Of a stretch of 64,000 nucleotides of DNA, positions 46,417-56,500 are shown one piece after another; position 1 is the first letter of the stretch, and each line of letters begins with the position of its first letter. Under the pieces are notes generated by a model. It was not told where the DNA came from. It saw nothing but the letters and a program-made list of their open reading frames with translations, and did not search any database. Made by a program: the position numbers and the translations under genes. This DNA is from an uncultured Clostridia bacterium (GTDB taxonomy: Bacteria; Bacillota; Clostridia; TANB77; CAG-508). The DNA lies in assembly GCA_948857205.1 (NCBI GenBank), contig CAQPRV010000041.1, positions 1 through 64,000 of the forward strand, in the 5' to 3' direction.

Positions 46417-47274
46417 GTGAAAAAGGGATTATGCTTGGCAGGTGGAGGAGTAAAGGGAGCAGCTCATATAGGAGCTATTAAAGCTTTGGAAGAAGAAAAT
46501 ATTAAGTTTGATTATGTTGGTGGAACGTCTTCTGGTAGTATTGTTTCTTGTTTATATGCAGTTGGGTACAGTGCAGATGAGATGTATGATATTTTTAAGA
46601 AGTATTGCAAAAAGATTAAATATGTTGATTTTATACAGATATTACGTCTTATTATAGGTCTTATTTTTACTGGTAAGATTAAGATTGAAGGTTTAAATTC
46701 TGGTAAGGAAATTGAAAATTTAATTGATAAAGTGTGTAAAGATAAGAATATTTTTAATATATCTGATATTAAAATGCCATTAGTTATACCAAGTGTTGAT
46801 TTATGCAATGGGAATGTTATTTGTTTTACTTCTTGTAAAAATAGAAATAATGTTTCTGATGATATTAAGTTTGAAAGTGATGTTAGTATAGGTAAAACTG
46901 TGAGAGGGAGTTGCAGTTATCCTGTTGTTTTTTGCCCTTGTAAGTTTAATAATACAAAGTTAATTGATGGTGGTGTAAGGGAGAATGTTCCTTGGAAAGA
47001 ATTAAAGATGTTGGGTGCGTATTTTGTACTAAATATTATTTTTGATGATGATGAGAATTTAAATTGTAGTAAAAATTTGGTCGAGATTGCTAGTCGTTCT
47101 TTAAATTTAATTGGTAGAGAGTTGTCTAATTATGAACTTAATGGTTCTGATTATAATGTTAAGATTAAGAGTGAAAAGGTAGGCCTTTTGGATATGGATA
47201 AAATAGATGAACTTTTTAATTTGGGCTATAAACAAATGAAACAAGAGATTAGTGTTATTAATAAGTTTTTGTAA
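46417..47274 (+). CDS. Patatin-like phospholipase, copy 1
   Basis: 285 residues from GTG 46417, five bases after GGGTGA; the frame extends upstream into element C but that part is repeat sequence. The oxyanion loop GGGVKGAAH (residues 9-17), nucleophile GTSSG with Ser38, and the Asp of LIDGGVREN in the last third form a patatin catalytic dyad. Likely a lipid acyl hydrolase of the RssA type; no signal peptide, so cytosolic. A near copy with the same length lies at 49925. Base use matches the host genome less G-poor: many TTG/GTT words. Confidence 0.88.
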   Translation: MKKGLCLAGGGVKGAAHIGAIKALEEENIKFDYVGGTSSGSIVSCLYAVGYSADEMYDIFKKYCKKIKYVDFIQILRLIIGLIFTGKIKIEGLNSGKEIENLIDKVCKDKNIFNISDIKMPLVIPSVDLCNGNVICFTSCKNRNNVSDDIKFESDVSIGKTVRGSCSYPVVFCPCKFNNTKLIDGGVRENVPWKELKMLGAYFVLNIIFDDDENLNCSKNLVEIASRSLNLIGRELSNYELNGSDYNVKIKSEKVGLLDMDKIDELFNLGYKQMKQEISVINKFL

Positions 47275-47462
47275 ATATATTTAAGTTAGTGTTTAGAAAA
47301 AAAGTAGTTTTATTATAATTTATTTTAAAATAAAACAATTTAATAACATAATTGATAGAAAATTGTCAATGTGCTTTGAAAAATTTGAAAATATTTACTT
47401 TTTAAAAGATAAAAATAGTATTGAAATTTAAATATATATAGATATGAATTTTTAAAATAAAA
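47275..47462. other. Spacer between convergent patatin and FGE-RCC1 genes
   Basis: AT-rich, no gene seen; includes a GAAAATTGTCAATG word repeated at 49703. Confidence 0.4.
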
Positions 47463-47482
47463 AAGAGAGTACATACTCTCTT
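47455..47482 (-). terminator. Terminator of FGE-RCC1 copy 1
   Basis: AAGAGAGTA / TACTCTCTT stem with a T-rich run on the minus strand. Confidence 0.8.
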
Positions 47483-47499
47483 AAATTATATATTTTTAT

Positions 47500-49617
47500 C
47501 TAAGGTTTGGTTATTACTGTTGGGCTATATAAAGGTGATGTATAATTATTTCCTAATTGACCATAAGCATTATTTCCAAATACTCTTATATTTTCTTGAG
47601 CATCTATTATTAGAGTATGTTTTACAGTAGCTGAAACTTTTAATACAGGCTGATTATTTGGAATGGTAATTTTTGTTACTGTTTTTTGATCTTCATTATT
47701 GCCTGTTCCTAACTGACCAAAATCATTTAATCCACATCCATATAAATTTCCATTTTCATCTATGAACATACTATATTGATATCCACAAGAAATATCTATA
47801 AATTTAGTACCAGTTGTAATTTGTGTAGGAACTTTAACAGTAGTATTAGTTATTGTTATTCCAGCACGACTAGTAACACGTCTTGTATTTAGATTATTTA
47901 AATTAGCAACCTTAAAGCCTCTACCTAACTGACCTTTAGTATTAGCTCCCCATGACCATATATTTCCATTAGTATCAATTGCCAAATTATGGTCATACCC
48001 AGCTGATATTTTTGTGAATTTTATATTGCTAGGCATATTAGGAACTTTTGTAGGAACTTTAACAGTAGTAGAAGTATTGTTATTTCCTAATTTACCACTT
48101 GAAGCAGAACCCCAAGACCATAAATATCCATCTTTATCTATTGCTATACTATGACTATAACCTGCTGATATTTCTTTAAATGTTGTAGATACATTAAGTT
48201 GTGTAGGAGATGTAACAGTACCAGAAGTGCTACCATTTCCTAATTTACCACTTGTAGCACTTCCCCAGGTCAATAACTTTCCTGATGAATTTAATGCTAT
48301 ACAATGATTTTGTCCAGCAGAAACTTTTTGAATGCTAGATGCTACTTTTGTAGGTGTTAAAACAGTTGCTGTAGTTGAAGTCTTATTATTTCCCAATTGT
48401 CCATATTTGTTTCCACCCCATGAATATAAATCTCCATTTGTAGCAATTCCTAATGAGAACCCAGGTGTATAGGTAGTGTTAGATATTAATAGAGTTGAAC
48501 TTTTACCAAGTGATACTTCTTTGAAAGCTATATTACCACTTACAGCAGTTAGTGAATAGATATCGTTTGTACTTCCATTACCTATAGCTCCAAGATTGTT
48601 TCTTCCACACATATACAATTTATTATTGCCATTTATATATGCTGATTGATGTGAACCAGCTATAACTTGTAATTTTGTTTCAGTAATTGCATTAACATCT
48701 CTATATAATAAAACCCTAAATCCAGTATACGAAAAAGCACTATTAGCTTTAGCATGATCTCTAGTACCAGCAGGAAGAACAGAACCATTACTTAAAGCAT
48801 CGCCACCTCTAACGACTGCATCATTACTACAGTTTTCTGTAGTCCATTCCCAAACATTACCTGCAATATCATAAATATTATTAGCTTTCCATTTAGCATT
48901 ATTACCAGCAACTTGAATACTTCCATTAGAAGTATTTTTATAATTTCCCCAAGAGCTACTATCTGTATCAACATTATATATACTTTTACTATAATTCTGG
49001 GTTTTAAACCAAGTAAGCATAGTATCATAAGCATATGAACTAGCAAGAGAGCTAAAAACTTCTTTATTAGATTGATACATTTTTTCGGCACTAGCTTTGG
49101 CATTATCTCTACTAATATTAGTCCACACAGTAGCCCCTTTTTTACAAACAGGAACACCTACATTATTACCACTAGTAGAACCAACACCAGCTTCATACCT
49201 ACCAATATAAAAACCCTTGTACGTACCAACACTTGCATTGAAGTCATCATTTAACTCATCTGAACATTGATCCATAGTAGAGAAGCTTTTTGGAAAATCT
49301 TTTGGAAAATCTCTTCTAGCTAAGCTAAGATTAGTACCATTTACAGGAATCCAAACGAATTCATTACCAGTAGATGATTCTTTAATAACAAAACCAGTAT
49401 CCCAAGTACCTTCAGTATGAGTAAATCCTATAGGGACATATGGATTAGTAGCAGAATACCCTTCAGTTGCTTTTGCAATTTGAATTGCATTATCATTTTC
49501 TTGCGTTTGTGTACTAACAATAGTAAATATTATTGAGCCTAATAGTAAAATTGCAATGATAATAACACTTACAATTATATATTTTAGTTTTCTTTTGTTC
49601 TTAAAAAAATTTAACAT
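47500..49617 (-). CDS. Membrane-anchored FGE-like / RCC1-repeat surface protein, copy 1
   Basis: 705 residues from ATG 49617, which follows AAGGAGGAA; a longer frame to 49653 is not needed. One N-terminal membrane helix (YIIVSVIIIAILLLGSIIF). Residues about 60-310 are an FGE-sulfatase/C-type-lectin-like domain: NEFVWIPVNG, YIGRYEAG, DIAGNVWEWTTEN, VVRGGDAL and FRVLLYRD. Then about seven RCC1 (ATS1) repeats such as LYSWGGNKYGQLGNN form a beta-propeller up to the C-terminus. Probably an extracellular binding protein; the catalytic cysteines of true FGE are not obvious. The second copy at 50985 shares the N-terminal half closely and differs in the propeller. Confidence 0.82.
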   Translation of the reverse strand: MLNFFKNKRKLKYIIVSVIIIAILLLGSIIFTIVSTQTQENDNAIQIAKATEGYSATNPYVPIGFTHTEGTWDTGFVIKESSTGNEFVWIPVNGTNLSLARRDFPKDFPKSFSTMDQCSDELNDDFNASVGTYKGFYIGRYEAGVGSTSGNNVGVPVCKKGATVWTNISRDNAKASAEKMYQSNKEVFSSLASSYAYDTMLTWFKTQNYSKSIYNVDTDSSSWGNYKNTSNGSIQVAGNNAKWKANNIYDIAGNVWEWTTENCSNDAVVRGGDALSNGSVLPAGTRDHAKANSAFSYTGFRVLLYRDVNAITETKLQVIAGSHQSAYINGNNKLYMCGRNNLGAIGNGSTNDIYSLTAVSGNIAFKEVSLGKSSTLLISNTTYTPGFSLGIATNGDLYSWGGNKYGQLGNNKTSTTATVLTPTKVASSIQKVSAGQNHCIALNSSGKLLTWGSATSGKLGNGSTSGTVTSPTQLNVSTTFKEISAGYSHSIAIDKDGYLWSWGSASSGKLGNNNTSTTVKVPTKVPNMPSNIKFTKISAGYDHNLAIDTNGNIWSWGANTKGQLGRGFKVANLNNLNTRRVTSRAGITITNTTVKVPTQITTGTKFIDISCGYQYSMFIDENGNLYGCGLNDFGQLGTGNNEDQKTVTKITIPNNQPVLKVSATVKHTLIIDAQENIRVFGNNAYGQLGNNYTSPLYSPTVITKP

Positions 49618-49747
49618 AAGTTCCTCCTTTAAATATATTAATATTATGTACAAAAATTATATAAAAAAGTCATTTTTAAATATATTAAAAGAATAACATA
49701 ATTGCAAAAAAATTGTCAATGTAGTTGAGGAAATTTGGCAATCTTTT

Positions 49748-49884
49748 TTGCCATTGGGGACGGAGAAATTTGGCAAGTTTTTTAGTTAACACTTTTTAGT
49801 TATGCAAAAATAAAAAATAATTATATTTTTTGTGTATAAAAAAAGTAGTAAGGAATTGCCAAAATTCTCCGTCCCTAATGGCAC
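49748..49884. repeat. GGGGACGG-family element D
   Basis: Left arm TTGCCATTGGGGACGGAGAA at 49748 and right arm near 49853-49884 with TTCTCCGTCCCTAATGGCAC. It stands before patatin copy 2 as element C stands before copy 1. Confidence 0.8.
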
Positions 49885-49924
49885 GATTTCTGTTTTTTTT
49901 CATATTTTATTATGGGTGATTTAT

Positions 49925-50782
49925 GTGAAAAAGGGATTGTGCCTAGCAGGTGGAGGAGTAAAGGGAGCTGCTCATATAGGAGCTATTAAAGCTTTGGAGG
50001 AGGAAAATATTAAGTTTGATTATATTGGTGGAACGTCTTCTGGTAGTATTGTTTCTTGTTTATATGCAGTTGGATATAGTGCAGATGAGATGTATGATAT
50101 TTTTAAAAAGTATTGCAAAAAGATTAAATATGTTGATTTTATGCAGATAGTACGACTTATTGTAGGTCTTATTTTTACTGGTAAAATTAGAATTGAAGGA
50201 TTAAATTCTGGTAAGCAAATTGAAAAGTTGATTGATAAGGTGTGTAGAGATAAGAAAATTTTTAATATATCTGATATTAAAATGCCTTTAGTTATACCAA
50301 GCGTTGATTTATGTAATGGTAATGTTATTTGTTTTACTTCTTGTAAAAATAGAAATGATATTTCTGATGATATTAAATTTGAAAATGATATTAGTATAGG
50401 TAGGGCAGTAAGAGGAAGTTGTAGCTATCCTGTTGTTTTTTGCCCTTGTAAGTTTAATGATACAAAGTTAATTGATGGAGGAGTAAGGGAGAATGTTCCT
50501 TGGAAAGAGTTAAAGATGTTGGGTGCTGATTTTGTACTAAATATTATTTTTGATGATGAGAAAAATTTAGATTGTAGTAAAAATTTGGTTGAAATTGCTA
50601 GTCGTTCTTTGAATTTAATTGGTAGAGAGTTGTCTAATTATGAACTTAATGGTTCAGATTATAATGTTAAGATTAAGAGTGATAAGGTGGGACTTTTGGA
50701 TATGAATAGAATAGATGAACTTTTTGAATTAGGCTATAACCAGATGAAACAGGAGATTAGTATTATTAAAAGTTTTTTGTGA
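49925..50782 (+). CDS. Patatin-like phospholipase, copy 2
   Basis: 285 residues from GTG 49925 with GGGTGA five bases upstream. Same catalytic parts as copy 1: GGGVKGAAH, GTSSG with Ser38 and LIDGGVREN. Most differences are conservative (for example YVGGTSSG to YIGGTSSG, GAYFVL to GADFVL). Arises from duplication of a segment containing repeat, patatin and FGE-RCC1 gene. Confidence 0.88.
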   Translation: MKKGLCLAGGGVKGAAHIGAIKALEEENIKFDYIGGTSSGSIVSCLYAVGYSADEMYDIFKKYCKKIKYVDFMQIVRLIVGLIFTGKIRIEGLNSGKQIEKLIDKVCRDKKIFNISDIKMPLVIPSVDLCNGNVICFTSCKNRNDISDDIKFENDISIGRAVRGSCSYPVVFCPCKFNDTKLIDGGVRENVPWKELKMLGADFVLNIIFDDEKNLDCSKNLVEIASRSLNLIGRELSNYELNGSDYNVKIKSDKVGLLDMNRIDELFELGYNQMKQEISIIKSFL

Positions 50783-50925
50783 GTTCATTTCTAAATTGTC
50801 CACGCACATTAGATCCAATTACTAATATGTTTTCTTTATCATCAATTGCTATGAAATGACGATTATCAGCTGATATTTTTTGTATTGTACCACCAATTCT
50901 ATTTACGTATTTAGAAAAATTATAT
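50766..50925 (-). pseudogene. Fragment of an RCC1-repeat gene
   Basis: The minus strand encodes about 50 residues with TIQKISADNRHFIAIDDKE and ILVIGSNVRGQF, one RCC1 blade, ending at a stop inside the patatin 3' end. No start is present. It resembles the last blade of the neighbouring gene and is a remnant of a third copy or of the recombination that made the duplication. Confidence 0.65.
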
Positions 50926-50942
50926 ATTTGAGTGTAATATAA

Positions 50943-50969
50943 AACAGAGGTCTCAGAAAAGCCTCTGTT
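50943..50969 (-). terminator. Terminator of FGE-RCC1 copy 2
   Basis: AACAGAGG / CCTCTGTT stem with a T-rich run on the minus strand. Confidence 0.75.
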
Positions 50970-50984
50970 CTAAATATTTTATTG

Positions 50985-53024
50985 TCAATTAATATTTATC
51001 TTAATTGGTGTTGTCACTTCTTTGGTAGAGTCATTTCCTAACATTCCATTTTTTGTATTAAGACCACATACCCATACTTTTTCTTCTTCATCGATTGCTA
51101 TAAAATAATGTCTTCCAACTGAAATTTTTTGTATTTTTTTTCCAATTGGAATTGAGATTGGTTTTATTGCTACTGGTGTTACGTTCTTATCAGTTCCTAA
51201 TTGAGAGTATTTATTTTCTCCCCATCCCCATAAAAATCCATTTGTATCTATTGCCATAGCAGTATATCCATGGGCAGAGATATCTTTAAATTTTTTATCT
51301 GGTGCAATTTGTTTTAGTTCAGTAACATTTTCAGATGTAGTATCGCCAATTCCTAATCTGCCTTTGTAATTAGAACCACAACCCCAAAGGTAACCATTCG
51401 TATCAATTGCAAAACTATTTTGTTGTCCTGCTGCAATTTTTTTAAATTTATTTGTTGTTTTTGTTACTTTTGTTGGAGTTTTCACTGAAGAAGTATTACC
51501 AGTACATAATTTATTGTGAAAACCACTTCCCCAAGTGTAAAGATTATCATCTTTATCTAAAGCCATATTATAAAAATTACTGGCCGAGATTTCTTTAAAT
51601 ATAATATTAGACGTGATTTTTGTTGGAGTTTTCACTGAAGAAGTATTACCAGTACCTAATCTGTAGTCAGCGCCAGAGCCCCATGCCCATAGATTACCAT
51701 CTAAATCAATTGCTAAACAATGACTTTGCCCAGCTGATACTTTCTGGAATTTTACGTCAGTATTATTTAATTTAACAGTAATTTTTTGAAGAGAGGTTAC
51801 TTTTGTAGTATTGCCAGTACCCAATTGACCAGAACCATTGCTTCCCCATGTATATAAAAACCCATCTACATCAATACCAACTGAAAAGCCACCATTAGAA
51901 TCAGTACTTTTTGCGAGACCTCTTGAAAGTGAAATTTCTTTAAATTTTATCCTTGCATTTATATGTTTAGGCATTTTTTGAAGTGTAGTAGTACCATCTC
52001 CAAGTTCGCCATTAGAATTTTTTCCCCACATCCATAGAGTTTTATTTTTATCAAGATAAGCAGTATGATTTGATCCACCAGCTACTACTAATGTTGTTTC
52101 AGGTATAGGATCAATATAATTAACATCTCTATATAATAAAACCCTAAAACCAGTATAAGAAAAAGTACTATTTGGTTTAGCATGATCTCTAGTACCAGCA
52201 GGTAAAACAGAACCATTACTCAAAGCATCGCCACCTCTAACAACTGCATCATTACCATAGTTTTCAGTGGTCCACTCCCAAACATTACCAGCAATATCAT
52301 AAATATTATTAGCTTTCTTTTCATCTTTACCAGCAATATGAATACTTCCATCAGAAGAATTTCTATAATTTCCCCAAGAGCTACTATCAGAATCAACATT
52401 ATAATTTTTAGTTTTTAACCAAGTAAGCATAGTATCATAAGCATACGAACTTGCAAGAGAACTAATTACTTCTTTATTACTTTGATACATTTTTGTTGCA
52501 CTAGCTTTGGCATTATCCCTACTAATATTTGTCCATACAGTAGCATTTTTTTTACAAACAGGAACTCCAGCATTATTACCACTAGTAGAACCAACACCAG
52601 CTTCATACCTACCAACATAAAATCCACCATATGTAGTTACACTAACATTAAAAGAAGGTTCTAATGGATCTTCTTGTGTAGAATTTGGATTAATAATAGA
52701 AAAGCTTTTAGAAAAGTTGCTTCTTTTTAGTTTAATATTATTACCATCTACAGGAACCCAAACAAATTCATTACCAGTAGCAGTTTCTTTAATAACAAAT
52801 CCAGTATTCCAAGAGCCTTCAGTATGCATAAATCCTATAGGGGTATATGGATTATCATAAGAATACCCATTAGTTGCTTTTGCAATTTCTACAGTATTAT
52901 TATTTTGTAGAGTTTGTGTACTAACAATTGTAAATATAATTGAACTTAATAATAAAATAGAAATAATAAGAATACTTACAATTATATATTTTAGTTTTCT
53001 TTTGTTTTTGAAAAAATTTAGCAT
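50985..53024 (-). CDS. Membrane-anchored FGE-like / RCC1-repeat surface protein, copy 2
   Basis: 679 residues from ATG 53024 (AAAGGAGAA upstream). The membrane helix and FGE-like domain are nearly the same as in copy 1 (NEFVWVPVDG, YVGRYEAG, DIAGNVWEWTTEN, VVRGGDALSNG). The RCC1 propeller is more diverged (LWMWGKNSNGELGDG, LYTWGSNGSGQLGTG, ending MLGNDSTKEVTTPIKI). Two adjacent blades share an almost identical stretch (VKTPTKIT; SSVKTPTKV), suggesting repeat conversion. The pattern of stable anchor and variable propeller fits a binding or antigenic role (inference). Confidence 0.82.
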   Translation of the reverse strand: MLNFFKNKRKLKYIIVSILIISILLLSSIIFTIVSTQTLQNNNTVEIAKATNGYSYDNPYTPIGFMHTEGSWNTGFVIKETATGNEFVWVPVDGNNIKLKRSNFSKSFSIINPNSTQEDPLEPSFNVSVTTYGGFYVGRYEAGVGSTSGNNAGVPVCKKNATVWTNISRDNAKASATKMYQSNKEVISSLASSYAYDTMLTWLKTKNYNVDSDSSSWGNYRNSSDGSIHIAGKDEKKANNIYDIAGNVWEWTTENYGNDAVVRGGDALSNGSVLPAGTRDHAKPNSTFSYTGFRVLLYRDVNYIDPIPETTLVVAGGSNHTAYLDKNKTLWMWGKNSNGELGDGTTTLQKMPKHINARIKFKEISLSRGLAKSTDSNGGFSVGIDVDGFLYTWGSNGSGQLGTGNTTKVTSLQKITVKLNNTDVKFQKVSAGQSHCLAIDLDGNLWAWGSGADYRLGTGNTSSVKTPTKITSNIIFKEISASNFYNMALDKDDNLYTWGSGFHNKLCTGNTSSVKTPTKVTKTTNKFKKIAAGQQNSFAIDTNGYLWGCGSNYKGRLGIGDTTSENVTELKQIAPDKKFKDISAHGYTAMAIDTNGFLWGWGENKYSQLGTDKNVTPVAIKPISIPIGKKIQKISVGRHYFIAIDEEEKVWVCGLNTKNGMLGNDSTKEVTTPIKININ

Positions 53025-53167
53025 AAGTTTCTCCTTTAAATATATTAATATTATGTACAAAAATTGTATAAAAAAGTCATCTTTAAAAATATAACAACAG
53101 AATAACATAATTTCCCAAAAAATACAAGAGTTTATCATTTAAATTGTGTTAAAAAAACTTGTGGTCA

Positions 53168-53334
53168 GTGGGGACGGAGAAATTTGGCAATTATTAATCA
53201 GAATATGAAGTTATTAGATATTAGTATTAATAAGAATAGATAAAGTTGTTAATACCATTTCAATATAAAAAAGTAATGTAAAAAAGTAAAAAATCAACAA
53301 GAATCATGATTTTTTCCTCCGTCCCCAAAATCAT
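53168..53334. repeat. GGGGACGG-family element E, chimeric arms
   Basis: The left arm (GTGGGGACGGAGAAATTTGG) is of the type in elements B and D; the right arm (ATGATTTTTTCCTCCGTCCC) is of the type in element A. A short GTCCCTAAC follows. Confidence 0.7.
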
Positions 53335-53412
53335 GTTGTCCCTAACAGTTGATATACAATATTAATGAAATATTACAGAAATATTATATAAACTTAAAAT
53401 AATTGAAATATG

Positions 53413-53453
53413 AAAAAGAGACAAAATTCCGTAAAGGATTTTATCTCTTTTTG
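53413..53453 (+). terminator. Hairpin with T-run upstream of the giant adhesin
   Basis: AAAAGAGA-AAAAT-CC pairs with GG-ATTTT-TCTCTTTT around a GTAAA loop, followed by TTTTTG. It could be an attenuator or insulate the adhesin gene from upstream transcription. Confidence 0.55.
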
Positions 53454-53580
53454 TCGTTAATTGTTTAAATTGGAAATTTAATATATTGTAAACATTTGTA
53501 GAACATTGTAAGATTTATTTAGAATTTTTAGTAAGTAAAATATATATTTAAATTTAAAAGTCTAGAAGGAGAAATAACGA

Positions 53581-56500
53581 TGAAGAAAAAAGCATTTCTA
53601 ATTTTTACAATAGTATTATTGGTTACGTTCTTATTAATCAGTACAACATACAGTGATACAACAACAAGAGGAATTATAAGAATTAAAGAAGATGGAACTG
53701 AACAAGTAATTGAAGATAGTTCTATTAAAGTGCACCAAACTATAAAAAGGGTTTCAGATAAAAAGATTACATTTAAGATGGAAGTTGAGAATTTACAATA
53801 TAAGTCAACAGAAGTTGCTATAATGTTAGATAACTCTTTTTCTATGTGGAGTGAAAGTAAAATAACTACATATAAAGCAAAACTAGTAGATTTAGTAAAT
53901 GCAATTTATGCTAAAGTACCTGATGCATATATGTCTGTATCTAGCTATAGTGGTAACATTAAAGCAATGACAAACAATAAACAGGAAGTTATTAATGCAA
54001 TAAATAGTGTTACTAGTTATACTGGTATTAATAGTGCTACAGGTCTAACAGATGCAAAGAGTTCTTTTACAGGAAAAGCAGGAAATGAATATATATTAGC
54101 TTTTACAGATACAGAAGAACATACAGATGCAAAAAATGTTGTTGAAGAAACACAAAATGATACAAGTAGACATATGGTAGTAGTTATTATGGGAGAAGGT
54201 TCAACAAAACAAACAGAATATAGTCAAGTAAAAAATACAAAAGTATATAAAATTGATAATATGTCAACATATAACTTCTCTACATTAAATACGAGTGTAT
54301 CAAATTCTATATCTTCAGCAGTAACAAAAGAATTAAACAATATTACAATAAATGGAGTTTTTGCAAATCAATTACAAGAAATTTTTACAACTGAAATTAA
54401 AACACAACCTTCTAAAGGACAATTGATTCTTTCAGCTAATGATTACAATTTAACAATACCTCAAATGACAACTACAAAAGTAAGTTTTGAGTTATCAATG
54501 ACTTTAAAAGATGAAATAGAAAGAGACTACATGGGAAGTGTTATAAATTTATTAAGTTCAACTTCTATTAAATATGATAATAATAGACAAGAAGCAAAAA
54601 CATTAAATAACACAACTACAACACCAGTAATAGATATAGTAGAATGTTATACATTAGAAATTACTGCAATAAATAAGGAATTTCAGGAGATAAAGGTAAA
54701 CGAAGTAGAATGTAACATTATACAAAAAGATGCATCTGGAAATGTAGTTGCTACATATGAAAATAAGAAAACAAATAGCAAAGGACAAATAGTATTAGAA
54801 GATTTATCATATACTGGTGAAAGTACAATTGAAATAGTATTTTTATCAACTTCAGGTCCATATGAAAGTAAAGAACCTGAAACTATTAAGATAAATAAAG
54901 ATCCAATAACAGGAGCGATTACTGTAATAGATTCTACATTATTAGTGCCAGAGGGAGAAGATGTTCAAGTAAGCAATGTAGAAAAGATAATATCAGCAAA
55001 AGTAGCAATATCACCAAAGGCGATAGTATTTAACGTACATAAAATTGACGAAGAAACAGGATTACCATTACAAGGAGCAAAATTTGAATTAAAACAACCA
55101 CATACTAGTGATATTCCAGCAGATTCAATAATTTCTGGAACAACAAATGAACAAGGAAATGTTAGTTTATCAGGAGAAGTAGCAGGAGTTACACAATCAA
55201 CAGTAGATGCAAGTGGAACAAGTCATCCATATTATTATACATATGTACTTAATGAAGTAGAGATGCCAACAGGTTATGTAGATGAACATACTAGAACTGT
55301 TGTAATGATACATTTTTCACCAGAAGGAGAAATAACAGGCTCATACATTTCTACAAACAGTGCAAATGCAAAATTAAGTGTAGATAATGATGTACTAAAT
55401 TTAGAAATATCAAATAAAAAGAAATATTATACATTAAATATTAATGCAATAGATAAAGAATATAACAAAATACCAGTAGTTGGAGCAGAATTTACTGTAA
55501 CAGGAGTAAATGAAAGTGGAGTACAAGTTTGTAACAAAAAAGGAACAACAAATAAAGATGGAGAGTTACAAATAGAAATAAACTGTGAAGGAAAAGTTAC
55601 ATATACAATATCACAAACTAAAGAACATGCAGCATATGAAAATGCAAGTGATATACAATATGTATTAACAAGAGACTTTGCAACAAATGAAATAACACTA
55701 CACAACGAAGTAGAAAATATTTCAGTAGATACAGAAGGAAGAATTGTAACAGCAACAATACCATTAATGCCAAAGAAATTTGAACTTAAAGTAAATAAAA
55801 AAGACCTAGATGAAAATATACCAGTAGAAGGTGTAGAACTAGAATTTGTACAACCAGGAATAAGAGATAATTATACATTAACAAGTGGTGAAAATGGAAT
55901 TTTAAGCTATACTGGAAATGTTGTATGTAATGTTGATGGAGGAAAATCTACATACTATTTAGATGAAACACAAAAAGCAGTAGGTTATAAAGAAATAAAA
56001 GGTAATATGGCAATTAATATTACTTTTGATGAACATGGAAATATAACAGAGGTAGAAGAAAATTCAGTTCATATAGAAAATGTAATAAAAGAAAGTAAAA
56101 AAGTTGAATTAGACTTATTAAATGAACAACAAGAATATACAGTAGAACTATATGCAAAACATAAAAATTATAAAGAGATTCCAATAAAAGGCGTAGACTT
56201 TGCATTAAATGGTACTACAGTAGAAGGAGGAGTACATTTTTATCAACAAGACTCTTTAGTAACTGATGTATCTGGTAAGGCAACATCAGACATTATAAAG
56301 AGATCAGGAGACTTATATTACACTATTACAACAAATAGTGTTCCATTAGGATACAAAAAAGCTGAAGATAAAACAATAAAGGTAAATAAAAACTTAAAAA
56401 CAGAAAACTTAACATTATTAGAGAATAAAAATGAAGATGTAAATGTAACAATAGACAATATAAATAAAATTGTAAAAGTTACAGTATATTTTGAACCTGA

